Positions 14,010 through 21,312 of a stretch of 64,000 nt of DNA are shown here, in pieces. Position 1 is the first letter of the stretch; every line of letters starts with the position of its first letter. This DNA is from a virus, in IMG/VR virus record IMGVR_UViG_3300035138_000032, positions 1 to 64,000 of that record. One strand, given 5' to 3'. The position numbers and the translations under genes are program-made. Below the pieces are notes generated by a model. It was not told where the DNA came from. It saw only the letters and a program-made list of their open reading frames with translations, and did no database searches.

Positions 14010-14135
14010 TTAGATGATGCGGAACTTCTTTCTATACTCTTCTCTTTCCTTCTTGGCCTCTTCGGCCTCTTTCCTAACCCGAGCATGGGAATCCAACTTT
14101 CTGTTTTCTTCTTCTTTTCTCTTTAATCTAATCAT
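14010..14135 (-). CDS. Small highly charged protein, 41 aa
   Basis: ATG at 14135 with AAAGGAG seven bases upstream; TAA at 14010. Almost entirely Lys/Arg/Glu (MIRLKRKEEENRKLD, EEAKKEREEYRKKF), so a single long helix. The isolated unit has its own terminators on both sides. The rightward frame over it is a shadow. Confidence 0.6.
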   Translation of the reverse strand: MIRLKRKEEENRKLDSHARVRKEAEEAKKEREEYRKKFRII

Positions 14136-14180
14136 GATTTACTCCTTTCTTATTTTGGGTTATTGTGTTATGTTCATATC

Positions 14181-14215
14181 AAAAAAACGGGGTAGAGACA
14201 CAGAGTCCCTACCCC
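14181..14215 (-). terminator. Rho-independent terminator, leftward
   Basis: GGGGTAG (14189-14195) pairs with CTACCCC (14209-14215), with inner GAC/GTC, followed leftward by T7. It ends the gene at 14222. Confidence 0.85.
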
Positions 14216-14221
14216 ACAGTC

Positions 14222-14488
14222 TTAGATTCTCCAATGTTTGATTACTTTCTTGAGAACGGCTGTCGGATTATCCGTCCCATAGACATCTACGGGGCACTCA
14301 TAATACTCACTCCAGTGCTCCCGGATTTTCGCCATCCCCAGCCGCTCCAGCAGCCGGGTTTGGTTTTTGTGTATCCGGCCGATTTTGTATACACCGGCCA
14401 CCGTCCATGACGACTCAATCTTCTGCAGTTCTTTATTAAGGGCTGCCATTTCTTCTCTAATTTTTTTGTATCTCTGCAAATTTTTCAT
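14222..14488 (-). CDS. Hypothetical protein, 88 aa, first gene of leftward block
   Basis: Start at 14488 (MKNLQRYKKIRE) with AAAGGAG seven bases upstream. An N-terminal charged coiled-coil helix (about residues 1-28) leads into a domain with TVAGVYKIGRIHKNQTRLLERLG and a C-terminus WRI. The leader carries CCCGG/CCGGG arms around GTATAC. Function unknown. Confidence 0.6.
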   Translation of the reverse strand: MKNLQRYKKIREEMAALNKELQKIESSWTVAGVYKIGRIHKNQTRLLERLGMAKIREHWSEYYECPVDVYGTDNPTAVLKKVIKHWRI

Positions 14489-14804
14489 AATTACTCCTTT
14501 CAATACCCCGGTAGTATACCCCCGGGTCGTCAATGTGTTAGATGTCCATTAAGAACACCCCCCTGCATTATTTTACCTCTCGGCAAGGGTCGAATGAGGT
14601 CAATTTGTCATTTAACGAGTCAAATCGAGTAAAACACTCATTTACCAAAAAATCCAAGAAATGGATATAAAAACTCATAAAGGGAGGGGGGCTATAATAA
14701 CAAATACAAATACATATAACTCCTCTCATATATAGGGTCCCCCTTACAATCAATTTGGTCCCATAAAACAGTTCGACCATGATATATGTAGTAATACTAT
14801 ATAG

Positions 14805-14894
14805 TTAGTATAGAATCAATTAGTATAGAATCAATTAGTATAGAATCAATTAGTATAGAATCAGTTACCATAGAGTTAATTAGCACAGCATAGA
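14805..14894. repeat. 15-bp tandem repeat
   Basis: Four good copies of TTAGTATAGAATCAA start at 14805, 14820, 14835 and 14850, then two decayed copies. The same core (TTAGTATAGA) repeats every 14 bp at 111-166. Confidence 0.8.
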
Positions 14895-14978
14895 ACTATC
14901 CATATTACCTTATATATAATTTGTCCGGGGTTCTAAAAACAAATCGACCATAATAAATTAGAATAAACAAACCTCCAT

Positions 14979-15054
14979 TTTAATAGGAACGGAGTGAATA
15001 TTAAAATGGCTTTAATAGGAACGGAGTGAATATTAAAATGGCTTTAATAGGAAC
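14979..15054. repeat. 32-bp direct repeat with internal inverted repeat
   Basis: Two perfect 32-bp units (14979-15010, 15011-15042) and a 12-bp partial third. CATTTTAATA before and TATTAAAATG inside each unit form a perfect 10-bp inverted repeat around GGAACGGAGTGAA. It lies 50 bases upstream of the first rightward gene and may be an operator or attenuator. Confidence 0.7.
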
Positions 15055-15103
15055 TATGAACTACCGGATTTAATTTCGAGCTTAAAAGGAGAAGTCGACC
15101 CTT

Positions 15104-15295
15104 ATGGTTGAAGTTAATATCTCAGTGAAAGCTGAAAATGACATTGACCTACCAAATCTTCTAAATCACATCATGAGAGAGATCATTGACACAGAATACA
15201 GGCTATCAGAAATGAACTCAAAAAGAAGGGTAGACCTGAACTGGGTGTATTTAGATGAGGGTAAGTACCAGTGGGCTAAAAACTATCACAATTAA
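15104..15295 (+). CDS. Hypothetical protein, 63 aa
   Basis: Not recognised. AAAAGGAG lies about 12 bases before the ATG. It begins MVEVNISVKAENDIDLPNLL, a strand then a helix, with a basic centre. First rightward gene, followed by a weak hairpin (CTTCC/GGAAG near 15330). Confidence 0.5.
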   Translation: MVEVNISVKAENDIDLPNLLNHIMREIIDTEYRLSEMNSKRRVDLNWVYLDEGKYQWAKNYHN

Positions 15296-15369
15296 TACAG
15301 ACTAAGATATTATACTAACTAAAAAACTTCCTCGTGGGGGAAGATGGGATAGAGTTTTTAAAAACATAT

Positions 15370-15399
15370 TTGACAAATCCAGAAAAATGATTATATTAT
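15370..15399 (+). promoter_or_regulatory. Sigma-70-type promoter
   Basis: TTGACA at 15370 and TATATT at 15392 (16-bp spacer; TATTAT at 18 bp is also possible). The block TTGACAAAT...TTATATTAT recurs at 22902, which supports both. It should drive the rightward small-gene operon. Confidence 0.75.
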
Positions 15400-15435
15400 A
15401 TTAGGATAAAATAACATCAAATAAAGGATACCAAA

Positions 15436-15603
15436 ATGAATAAAGTCAAAGAACTGGAAAAGGACATATTAGAATTGATTAGTAAATTTAACAGAGAAAC
15501 AAATTTAATACCTACCAATATAAAACTTGATATAGCAAACCGTAAAGGCCATAAAGCCATATTAGGTTGTTATATTGACGTAATAAAGAACGAGAGGGTA
15601 TAG
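15436..15603 (+). CDS. Hypothetical protein, 55 aa
   Basis: Short gene with AAAGGATACCAAA before ATG, directly downstream of the promoter at 15370. A charged helix (MNKVKELEKDILELISKF) leads into NIKLDIANRKGHKAILGCYIDV, a strand pair. Ends one base before the ribosome site of the next gene. Confidence 0.65.
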   Translation: MNKVKELEKDILELISKFNRETNLIPTNIKLDIANRKGHKAILGCYIDVIKNERV

Positions 15604-15615
15604 GAGGAATAAATA

Positions 15616-15894
15616 ATGAGTACGACTATGGAATTAAATGACGCGGATTGCGCTTTGGTAATTGAAAAAGATCTGACTACCAAATTATATCTACCTAAGA
15701 TGGATGAAGAGACCTTGATAAATAGGAATGACAACGCTAATATATTCTATATTGTTACTCTTTTATCATTAATAAACGATTCTGAGGAATTTCAAGAATT
15801 AATTGAGACAGAAATGACTAAACTGATGGAACGAGATCATGATTGCTCTTGCGGGGGTAATTGCGGAGAGGAGTGTGAGTGCAAAAATGGATAA
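15616..15894 (+). CDS. Hypothetical acidic protein with Cys-rich tail, 92 aa
   Basis: AGGAGG nine bases upstream. Acidic alpha-helical body, then a C-terminal cluster CSCGGNCGEECECKNG that could bind metal. Overlaps the next gene by 8 nt. Function unknown. Confidence 0.65.
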   Translation: MSTTMELNDADCALVIEKDLTTKLYLPKMDEETLINRNDNANIFYIVTLLSLINDSEEFQELIETEMTKLMERDHDCSCGGNCGEECECKNG

Positions 15895-16171
15895 AGAGAC
15901 ATTTGTAAAAGAACTTAAAAATTTAATTGATATACTATCGGATGAGTTTTCAGAATATCTACCAGATGACATAGCCAACATTGACCTGGAGCTTAAATTA
16001 ATCAGAACTGTACCTGGAAGTCCGATTGAAATAAGTGGTGGTTTGTCTGATAAAGAATTAGATATTTATGTACCACAAAAATCGATGGAGATAGGCGACG
16101 GCAGAATGGCCTACGGTGTGTTGGATAATACAGGTAAATATAACAAAGGATTATCGATAGTTATAGATTAA
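15887..16171 (+). CDS. Hypothetical protein, 94 aa
   Basis: Start chosen at MDKETFVKELKNLID, since the upstream part of the frame overlaps the preceding gene's Cys-rich tail. N-terminal helix then beta strands (IDLELKLIRTVPGSPIEIS, ELDIYVPQ). Same style as the next gene, suggesting a small paralogous group. Confidence 0.6.
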   Translation: MDKETFVKELKNLIDILSDEFSEYLPDDIANIDLELKLIRTVPGSPIEISGGLSDKELDIYVPQKSMEIGDGRMAYGVLDNTGKYNKGLSIVID

Positions 16172-16188
16172 ATAAAGGACAGCGGAAA

Positions 16189-16428
16189 ATGAAAGAAGTA
16201 AATATTAACTATTTACCGGAAACAACTAAACAAGCCATACGTAACGAATTACAACTACTGTTGCCTAAGTTTGAAGCATCAGATTCAGCTACAGCAAGTG
16301 GGGCTTTTGGAAGAACAAAGTACGAAGTAAGTGGTGATACAGTAAAAATTACAGTTCCTATATACAATAAAAAATACGAAATTATAATTGTTAATACAAC
16401 TATAGACGAGTTAAAAAAATGGATATAG
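16189..16428 (+). CDS. Hypothetical protein, 79 aa
   Basis: AAAGGACAGCGGAAA precedes ATG. Helix plus beta hairpins (KYEVSGDTVKITVPIYNKKYEIIIV). Overlaps the next membrane gene by 10 nt. Function unknown. Confidence 0.65.
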   Translation: MKEVNINYLPETTKQAIRNELQLLLPKFEASDSATASGAFGRTKYEVSGDTVKITVPIYNKKYEIIIVNTTIDELKKWI

Positions 16429-16601
16429 CTGTTCTATTAGATAGTTATCTTACTATAGATAACATTATTAAATATACACAAGCTATACTACTATTTTTAG
16501 TTATGTGGAATTTGTGGGGCAACAGTTATATAAGGAAGAAGCTATCAATGTCACCCGAAAAGTATAACAAAATCGTAAAGAATTTATCGTGGCCCAAATA
16601 G
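16419..16601 (+). CDS. Single-pass membrane protein, 60 aa
   Basis: Residues about 17-36 (IIKYTQAILLFLVMWNLWG) form one membrane segment, followed by a basic tail (YIRKKLSMSPEKYNKIVKNL). No clear ribosome site; translation is probably coupled to the upstream gene. Function unknown. Confidence 0.6.
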   Translation: MDIAVLLDSYLTIDNIIKYTQAILLFLVMWNLWGNSYIRKKLSMSPEKYNKIVKNLSWPK

Positions 16602-16612
16602 AGGAGGTATTT

Positions 16613-16855
16613 ATGTTGCGTCAGCAGATTTTAAAACGTTTTTACAAAGGGGAAGAAGATCATGGATACTGGTGGATAGATCCTTCCACAGGTGATTTAA
16701 AATTCACAAAGAATCCTAATGAAATAGAACTTGTTTCATTGTTTAAGTATTCTTCTAATGCATCATGTAAATGGTGGCATATCAGATGTGAATTAGATTG
16801 GTATAGGATGAGAAAAGAATATAAAAGACTTAGAATTGAGTGCAATAAGGGCTAG
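16613..16855 (+). CDS. Hypothetical protein, 80 aa
   Basis: ATG at 16613 has GAGGAGG six bases upstream, better than the GTG at 16589. Rich in Trp and basic residues (HGYWWIDPSTGDLKF, CKWWHIRCELDWYRMRKEYKRLR). Function unknown. Confidence 0.65.
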   Translation: MLRQQILKRFYKGEEDHGYWWIDPSTGDLKFTKNPNEIELVSLFKYSSNASCKWWHIRCELDWYRMRKEYKRLRIECNKG

Positions 16856-16857
16856 GG

Positions 16858-17022
16858 TTGTTTTCCCGCCCGCGAAAATTTTTCAGAATCTTAGTTAATA
16901 TTATATTGGTAGCATGTCTTATACCAGCTTGTTATGTTAGATGTATCTTTCAGGAAACCAAATATATATGGGCTATATTAGTGTGCACAATACTAACTAT
17001 GGTTTTATTCAGAGAGCCATGA
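16858..17022 (+). CDS. Possible small membrane protein, 54 aa (TTG start)
   Basis: A TTG-started frame with AAGG upstream encodes a basic N-terminus (LFSRPRKFFR) and two hydrophobic segments (ILVNIILVACLIPACYV, YIWAILVCTILTMVLF). The pattern is convincing for a two-pass peptide but the start is weak. Bases 17023-17136 contain only tiny frames (15 and 18 codons) that I do not call. Confidence 0.4.
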   Translation: MFSRPRKFFRILVNIILVACLIPACYVRCIFQETKYIWAILVCTILTMVLFREP

Positions 17023-17136
17023 ATAAAAACAGTCACGGTCGTGGTAGGGTTCTCTATACGAATTAGATAAATGATGGTCGTATATGTATGAAAGATAGCG
17101 ACGAATTTGAAAAACAAAAACAGGTGGTGATGCATA

Positions 17137-17469
17137 ATGAGTAATAAAATTGGATTATTACGAGGCATTATACACGGAATCAAAAATCTTTTGTTGTGGT
17201 TTAAAATCATTTGGGCTGATAGACATTACGATAATTTATTTATATTCAGGATACTTAAGTTTAAATTCATATTAACTGCTGGCTTTTTTTATAAACATAG
17301 TATAAGTATTGATTCAATTAAAATCGCGAAAGACATAGAATTATGTATATTTTTGCTTGACAGAATAATAAAGAATGATTATATTAAAGATGGTAAAAGG
17401 ACTAAACACAAAGATATAGAATTACTCTGTGAAATACTGAAAAGGGAATTACCAAATTGGTGGGACTAG
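17137..17469 (+). CDS. Hypothetical phage protein (LLDRIIK..WWD type), 110 aa
   Basis: Helical, basic N-terminus, then HYDNLFIFRILKFKF and CIFLLDRIIKNDYIKDGK, ending NWWD. I recall this arrangement in small proteins of many phages, all without known function. GGTGGTG lies before the ATG. Confidence 0.65.
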   Translation: MSNKIGLLRGIIHGIKNLLLWFKIIWADRHYDNLFIFRILKFKFILTAGFFYKHSISIDSIKIAKDIELCIFLLDRIIKNDYIKDGKRTKHKDIELLCEILKRELPNWWD

Positions 17470-17562
17470 ATGAAACTAAAAACAATCGATATATTACAAA
17501 TAACTCTAATAATAATATCAGTAACTTTATTGTTTGCTGCATCTTTCATTGAATCTTTTTAA
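17470..17562 (+). CDS. Tiny membrane peptide, 30 aa
   Basis: Starts directly after the previous stop (TAGATG). MKLKTIDILQ is followed by one hydrophobic segment (ITLIIISVTLLFAASFI). Very short but tightly packed between two real genes. Confidence 0.45.
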   Translation: MKLKTIDILQITLIIISVTLLFAASFIESF

Positions 17563-17571
17563 GGGGGACAA

Positions 17572-17949
17572 GTGGGAAATTACGATAATGTAATTTGTAA
17601 GTATCCGTTACCTAATACAAAAAAAGAAATTCAAGATTCCATATTCCAAACAAAATCACTGGACTGTAATTTTGAAGATTACACTATTACAGAAGATGGC
17701 TGTTTGATTAGAAATGAGTTTGTATTAGAACTTGTTCCTGAGGAGCAAAGATATTACTACGGAAAACCAGAGTGGAACGAACATAAATTATCTAAGTTGG
17801 TAGGCAGTTTAAAAAAAGTACCAACAAAAGACGTAAGGATACAATACAATGGTGTACTCGACATAATAACATGTATAGATCATAAATGTTTCAGTTACTA
17901 TATTTATTTTAATAACGGTAAATTAGAAAGCTTGGAAATAATTATTTAA
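17572..17949 (+). CDS. Hypothetical phage protein (CKYPLP..FQTKSLDC type), 125 aa
   Basis: GTG start preceded by AAGGGGGACAA. The opening (YDNVICKYPLPN, FQTKSLDCNFEDYTITEDG) is a pattern I have seen in many phage and bacterial small proteins of unknown function; two Cys (residues ~8 and 32) are conserved in that set as I remember it. The rest is beta-rich. Confidence 0.65.
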   Translation: MGNYDNVICKYPLPNTKKEIQDSIFQTKSLDCNFEDYTITEDGCLIRNEFVLELVPEEQRYYYGKPEWNEHKLSKLVGSLKKVPTKDVRIQYNGVLDIITCIDHKCFSYYIYFNNGKLESLEIII

Positions 17950-17960
17950 GGAGCGGTTAT

Positions 17961-18254
17961 ATGCCAGAACTATACGATTATTTTGTGACAGAAAACATAA
18001 TTGATACAATAGTGTCAAAAGTAATGGAAATATATACCAAAATATCTGAAAAAGACATAGAAGCATTCAAAACAATAATAAAAAACATATTAAATAGCTA
18101 TACGTTCAGCTGTAATGAAGAATTACATATGTGTGAGTATACACAAAAGTATATGGATAGATTGCACGATAATCTATCTGATTTAATTGTAAAATACATA
18201 CTTGCCTCAATAAATATATATATGTTAAATAAAGAACTTGATAAGGAACACTAA
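17961..18254 (+). CDS. Hypothetical protein, 97 aa
   Basis: AAGGAGCGGTTAT precedes ATG. All-helical, acidic, with two Cys near the middle (CNEELHMC). Function unknown. Confidence 0.6.
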   Translation: MPELYDYFVTENIIDTIVSKVMEIYTKISEKDIEAFKTIIKNILNSYTFSCNEELHMCEYTQKYMDRLHDNLSDLIVKYILASINIYMLNKELDKEH

Positions 18255-18255
18255 A

Positions 18256-18453
18256 ATGAGTATGATGGATTACCTAGAAGAGCTAACCAAAGAAGAGGTA
18301 TCAGAGCAACTAGTAATAGCTATGGAGACTAAGGAATTATTTGAAAACAAACTAAGAGAACTTAACTTGGTTATATTAGTACTTAATTATTACTTAAGGA
18401 CAGGTGTTGTTTTAGAGCCATGGGCAATAGGCTTGAATATAGAGGAAGAATAA
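18256..18453 (+). CDS. Hypothetical protein, 65 aa
   Basis: ATG at 18256 follows AAGGA; the in-frame TTG upstream overlaps the previous gene and is not used. Acidic helix (MMDYLEELTKEEVSEQL) then a short helical domain ending GLNIEEE. Function unknown. Confidence 0.6.
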   Translation: MSMMDYLEELTKEEVSEQLVIAMETKELFENKLRELNLVILVLNYYLRTGVVLEPWAIGLNIEEE

Positions 18454-18488
18454 TAAATTAACCTTTATTTAAATAGATGGAGTTAAAA

Positions 18489-18782
18489 ATGCCTTATATA
18501 GAAAAATTAAAAAGAGATAGTTTTAAAAATGACATCGGTTCCCTTGCCGAAAAAATCCAAAATAAAGGGGATCTGAATTATGTAATTTGCGAATTAGTTG
18601 GACAATTAATACTGAAGACAAGAATAGGCTATACACAAATATCAGAATGGATAGACGCCGTTAACGGCGCCGAAAGAGAACTAACAAGAAGGATACTTGA
18701 TCCTTATGAAGATATTAAAAAGAATGATAACGAAGATGTGCCTAGTTTTATTGACATTCTTAGTAGTATTAACACCACATGA
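18489..18782 (+). CDS. DUF6899-like phage protein, 97 aa
   Basis: Opening MPYIEKLKR, central KGDLNYVICELVGQLI and closing YEDIKKNDNEDV match, from memory, the DUF6899 family common in phages: a short all-helical protein of unknown function. Start at 18489 follows GGAGTTAAAA. Confidence 0.75.
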   Translation: MPYIEKLKRDSFKNDIGSLAEKIQNKGDLNYVICELVGQLILKTRIGYTQISEWIDAVNGAERELTRRILDPYEDIKKNDNEDVPSFIDILSSINTT

Positions 18783-18813
18783 TACATATTCAAATGATTT
18801 AATTAATTCAGAA

Positions 18814-19119
18814 ATGAATACCGATCCTGATTATTTGAAATACACTGAGACCACGTTAAACGGACCCGAAAAAGAAATCATAACTATGTGTAAATATTTT
18901 GTGGGCAATGATGAGTACAAAGTAAGAAAATGTTCTCTAACTCAAGTATATGGTTCTCAAAAAACTTACAAGCTATTATTAGAACTTTCTAATAAAGAAC
19001 AAGAATCGGAAATAATAGATAATATAATTAATGAGAGATTTTTCGGTGGTTATGTTTTTGATTTTGTTAATCTCCATAAAGATATCCTAAATTACTTAAA
19101 GGAGAAAAACGGTGACTGA
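18814..19119 (+). CDS. Hypothetical protein, 101 aa (start uncertain)
   Basis: The frame extends back to 18706, where the translation looks like a signal peptide (KMCLVLLTFLVVLTP) but overlaps the DUF6899-like gene by 77 nt. I place the start at MNTDPDYLKYTE, although no strong ribosome site is seen there. The body is a soluble alpha/beta domain (CSLTQVYGSQKTYKLLLELS). Ends inside the start region of the next gene. Confidence 0.5.
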   Translation: MNTDPDYLKYTETTLNGPEKEIITMCKYFVGNDEYKVRKCSLTQVYGSQKTYKLLLELSNKEQESEIIDNIINERFFGGYVFDFVNLHKDILNYLKEKNGD

Positions 19120-19384
19120 CACATTACTATACGGGATTGGAATTGGTTGTGTAATCGGATTCTTATTCAGTATTTTGGTATTGGACAAGATCTACAGAGA
19201 ATCGAGTAAGAAAATGGTTGATGCTATATACGAAGAATATACCAAAATATTAAAAGTATTTACAAACAAAATCGATACTTATGGAAATAAATTACGCGCA
19301 TATGAAGAAAAACTAAGTTATTACGAAAACGAGGAAAAGGAAAATGAAGGAAACGATTTATCTAATAGGGCAGATATCAGTTGA
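19112..19384 (+). CDS. Membrane-anchored coiled-coil protein, 90 aa
   Basis: GTG start with AAGGAG eight bases upstream. Residues 5-25 (LLYGIGIGCVIGFLFSILVL) form a membrane anchor, followed by a long charged helix (about 35-85). This layout resembles spanin-like or membrane-scaffold peptides; no lipobox is present. Confidence 0.6.
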   Translation: MTDTLLYGIGIGCVIGFLFSILVLDKIYRESSKKMVDAIYEEYTKILKVFTNKIDTYGNKLRAYEEKLSYYENEEKENEGNDLSNRADIS

Positions 19385-19904
19385 TAAACCAGAAAGTTAC
19401 GAATGGAGAAAAAACATAAGACGATGTTTTGCTGGAAATCCAGATTGGTGTATTATAGATCCATGTAATAATGGGTTCAACAATATGGTATTAAAAAACA
19501 ACGGTAAAGATGATAAACGACTGAAGGTCTATAAAACAAAGGGTATTGAGCTGTTAGTACCAAAGGACTGTTCTTATGTTATGAGAAGTACCATGGCTAT
19601 TTGTAATATGAATCAATATGACGAGAAAAAACCGATAATTGGAACATTTTTCGAATTAGCGTGGTATTATCTTAATCCAGATAAAACGGTAATAGGATTC
19701 TATGATGGCAATCCAGAAGACGATGTGAATTGTAATCATCCATTTGTTAAAAGCACAGTTGATGTGTGGGTTAAAAATGAATATGAGGCCGCTAAATTAG
19801 CTTATTATTATTATCAAGATGTTTATATAGAAGAACCTACATTTGAAGAATACAGAATGGTTAAAGAGGATTTGGAAAATTGTGATTTGGGTAAAGTAGA
19901 ATAA
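19344..19904 (+). CDS. Nucleoside deoxyribosyltransferase-like protein, 186 aa
   Basis: N-terminal IYLIGQISVDKPESYEWRKN matches the opening YL.G.I...WR of nucleoside 2-deoxyribosyltransferase-fold proteins; later GTFFELAWYYLNPDKTVIG holds the conserved Glu region, and residues 80-92 the S/M loop. Members exchange or cleave bases on (deoxy)nucleosides or nucleotides, fitting phage nucleotide salvage or modified-base metabolism. Overlaps the previous gene by 41 nt and has GGAAAAGGAAA before ATG. Confidence 0.65.
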   Translation: MKETIYLIGQISVDKPESYEWRKNIRRCFAGNPDWCIIDPCNNGFNNMVLKNNGKDDKRLKVYKTKGIELLVPKDCSYVMRSTMAICNMNQYDEKKPIIGTFFELAWYYLNPDKTVIGFYDGNPEDDVNCNHPFVKSTVDVWVKNEYEAAKLAYYYYQDVYIEEPTFEEYRMVKEDLENCDLGKVE

Positions 19905-19918
19905 AAGGAGTATGCACT

Positions 19919-20152
19919 ATGGTAACACTTATGTTAAAGTGTTATAGATGTGGTAAAGAAAGCTCTCATGATATTACAAACACTGCACTTAGTGATGATT
20001 TAATAACTAAATTTAGATATAAATATATATATACTGGGGAAAAAAATGTACTAATCTGTTTTAACTGCGAAAAAAAGTTAAGAGAGCTCAAAGACACCTT
20101 AGAAGGGCATCGACAAAAAGAAATACATGGCTTTTTTGAGGAAAAAAAGTAA
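19919..20152 (+). CDS. Zinc-finger protein, 77 aa
   Basis: CYRCGK near residue 8 and CFNCEK near 48 make a zinc knuckle pair, followed by a charged helix. AAAGGAG precedes ATG. First of three consecutive overlapping genes of this type (19919, 20152, 20352), probably related by duplication. Confidence 0.65.
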   Translation: MVTLMLKCYRCGKESSHDITNTALSDDLITKFRYKYIYTGEKNVLICFNCEKKLRELKDTLEGHRQKEIHGFFEEKK

Positions 20153-20355
20153 TGGCCTTTAATGTGACATTTGAAACAGTAAAGAACATTGAACTGAAAT
20201 TAAAAGGAATCCCTTGGCGTTGTAATAAATGCAGATGTGAAGATGAGATTTTATTAAAAATAAATATTGATTACGACACATTAATAATATGTAAAAAATG
20301 TCTATTAGAAGGCAATTCACTTGTAATTGAAAAAGAAAAGGAATTATATAGATGA
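20152..20355 (+). CDS. Zinc-finger protein, 67 aa
   Basis: Starts within the previous stop (TAATGG). CNKCRCED near residue 24 and CKKCLLEG near 47 give the same two-knuckle pattern as its neighbours. Function unknown. Confidence 0.65.
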   Translation: MAFNVTFETVKNIELKLKGIPWRCNKCRCEDEILLKINIDYDTLIICKKCLLEGNSLVIEKEKELYR

Positions 20356-20561
20356 GATTTGAAGCAATAAATAATCCAAGAAAAGACAACGGTGACTTTG
20401 GTGATGCTTCTTGTCATATATGTAAAACATATAGCGGAGCTTATATAAAAATAAATGACTCAATAATATGTAAAGGTTGTTTGTTAGCCTTTGTAGATGT
20501 TATAGATAAAACTATCTTAAACTACACTGTTAGGAAGGGTAAACTATTACATGGTAGATAA
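20352..20561 (+). CDS. Zinc-finger protein, 69 aa
   Basis: Overlaps the previous gene by 4 nt (ATGA). CHICKTY near residue 21 and CKGCLLA near 41. A hairpin CCTCAT/ATGAGG at 20583-20600 follows the gene. Confidence 0.65.
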   Translation: MRFEAINNPRKDNGDFGDASCHICKTYSGAYIKINDSIICKGCLLAFVDVIDKTILNYTVRKGKLLHGR

Positions 20562-20642
20562 CATCATGGTCGAATAAACTAACCTCATATATTTATGAGG
20601 GTCTATGTTTAAACTAAATCAGTGTGCCAATTGAGGGATGAC

Positions 20643-20810
20643 ATGGGTACTACAAAAGAATGGACCAATGAGTTTATTGAAGAAATAAATAAAACTATTG
20701 CTCGAGGTAACGTCGATAAAGATGTTTTAGAGCTCATGAAAGAGCTTCTAAAGGACTCAAAGGTCCAAACCAGTATCATAGCATACTTTGAAAGTTTGAA
20801 GGGGATATAG
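20643..20810 (+). CDS. Hypothetical helical protein, 55 aa
   Basis: ATG at 20643 (MGTTKEWTNEF) is preferred because GAGGGATGAC lies before it. All-helical and charged. Function unknown. Confidence 0.6.
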   Translation: MGTTKEWTNEFIEEINKTIARGNVDKDVLELMKELLKDSKVQTSIIAYFESLKGI

Positions 20811-20829
20811 GTCAAATAAGGAGGTATAA

Positions 20830-21039
20830 ATGAGGCGTAAAGAGTGGAGTCATAGTGACGAAAAGAAACTTATGGATAACTATGATAAATGCACCATTAA
20901 AGAATTAGAAATTATGTTCCCTGGTAGATCTAGGGAAAGCATAAATAATAAAATAAAAAGACTCAAAAGAGCTGGAAGATTAGCGGGAGGTAAAACCGAG
21001 GAAACAATAAAGAGGGCTTACGAACAAAGAGAACTATAA
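20830..21039 (+). CDS. Myb/SANT-like DNA-binding protein, 69 aa
   Basis: WSHSDEKKLMDNYDK, TIKELEIMFPGRS and INNKIKRLKRAGRL reproduce the three-helix Myb/SANT pattern (W, TI.EL...FPGRS, KI.RLK) seen in many phage transcription-factor-like proteins. AAGGAGG precedes ATG. Probably a phage or host gene regulator; target unknown. Confidence 0.75.
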   Translation: MRRKEWSHSDEKKLMDNYDKCTIKELEIMFPGRSRESINNKIKRLKRAGRLAGGKTEETIKRAYEQREL

Positions 21040-21061
21040 TATTAACATTTCGGAGGTCATT

Positions 21062-21310
21062 ATGATAGAAAGAGACCCGTTAGAAGGATCGATTTGTTCC
21101 TCTTGTATACACATGTTAGAAAGAATTATCATACCGCTTGATAATAAAGACTATGGTATAGATACAGAAACATTTGAATCTGAAGGAGATGTGGTTTACA
21201 AACACAGGCTGTGTATGGAAACCGCTCTTGACCTAGACCATATAGTGTTAAGATGTTCTTGTTACGAACCTAAAGATAAAGGAAATTGCCTACTAAAAAT
21301 TGACCGATAG
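21062..21310 (+). CDS. Hypothetical Cys-rich phage protein, 82 aa
   Basis: CSSCIHMLERIIIPLDNKDY, then LDLDHIVLRCSCYEP. I recall this Cys arrangement with the DLDH(I/V)VL.C motif from numerous phage proteins without known function. Likely zinc-binding. CGGAGG precedes ATG. Confidence 0.65.
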   Translation: MIERDPLEGSICSSCIHMLERIIIPLDNKDYGIDTETFESEGDVVYKHRLCMETALDLDHIVLRCSCYEPKDKGNCLLKIDR

Positions 21311-21312
21311 AC

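Larger units (their letters stand above)
14489..15103. other. Divergent intergenic region
   Basis: Non-coding gap between the leftward and rightward blocks. It holds a poly-G/pyrimidine stretch near 14680-14692 with TATAAT at 14693 (no matching -35 seen), the 15-bp tandem repeat at 14805, and the 32-bp repeat at 14979. The 70-codon leftward frame 14568-14780 has no ribosome site and a low-complexity translation, so I leave it out. Confidence 0.6.

Noticed and set aside
14568-14780. 70-codon leftward frame
   Set aside because: No ribosome site, low-complexity Cys/Ile/Tyr translation, and it lies in a repeat-rich divergent gap.
17019-17144. Two tiny frames of 15 and 18 codons
   Set aside because: Too short, no domain, only coupling to the next gene suggests translation.
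18706-18814. Signal-peptide-like extension of the gene ending at 19119
   Set aside because: It is the alternative frame of the DUF6899-like gene's C-terminus over 77 nt; the hydrophobic run may be chance. Kept as an open alternative.
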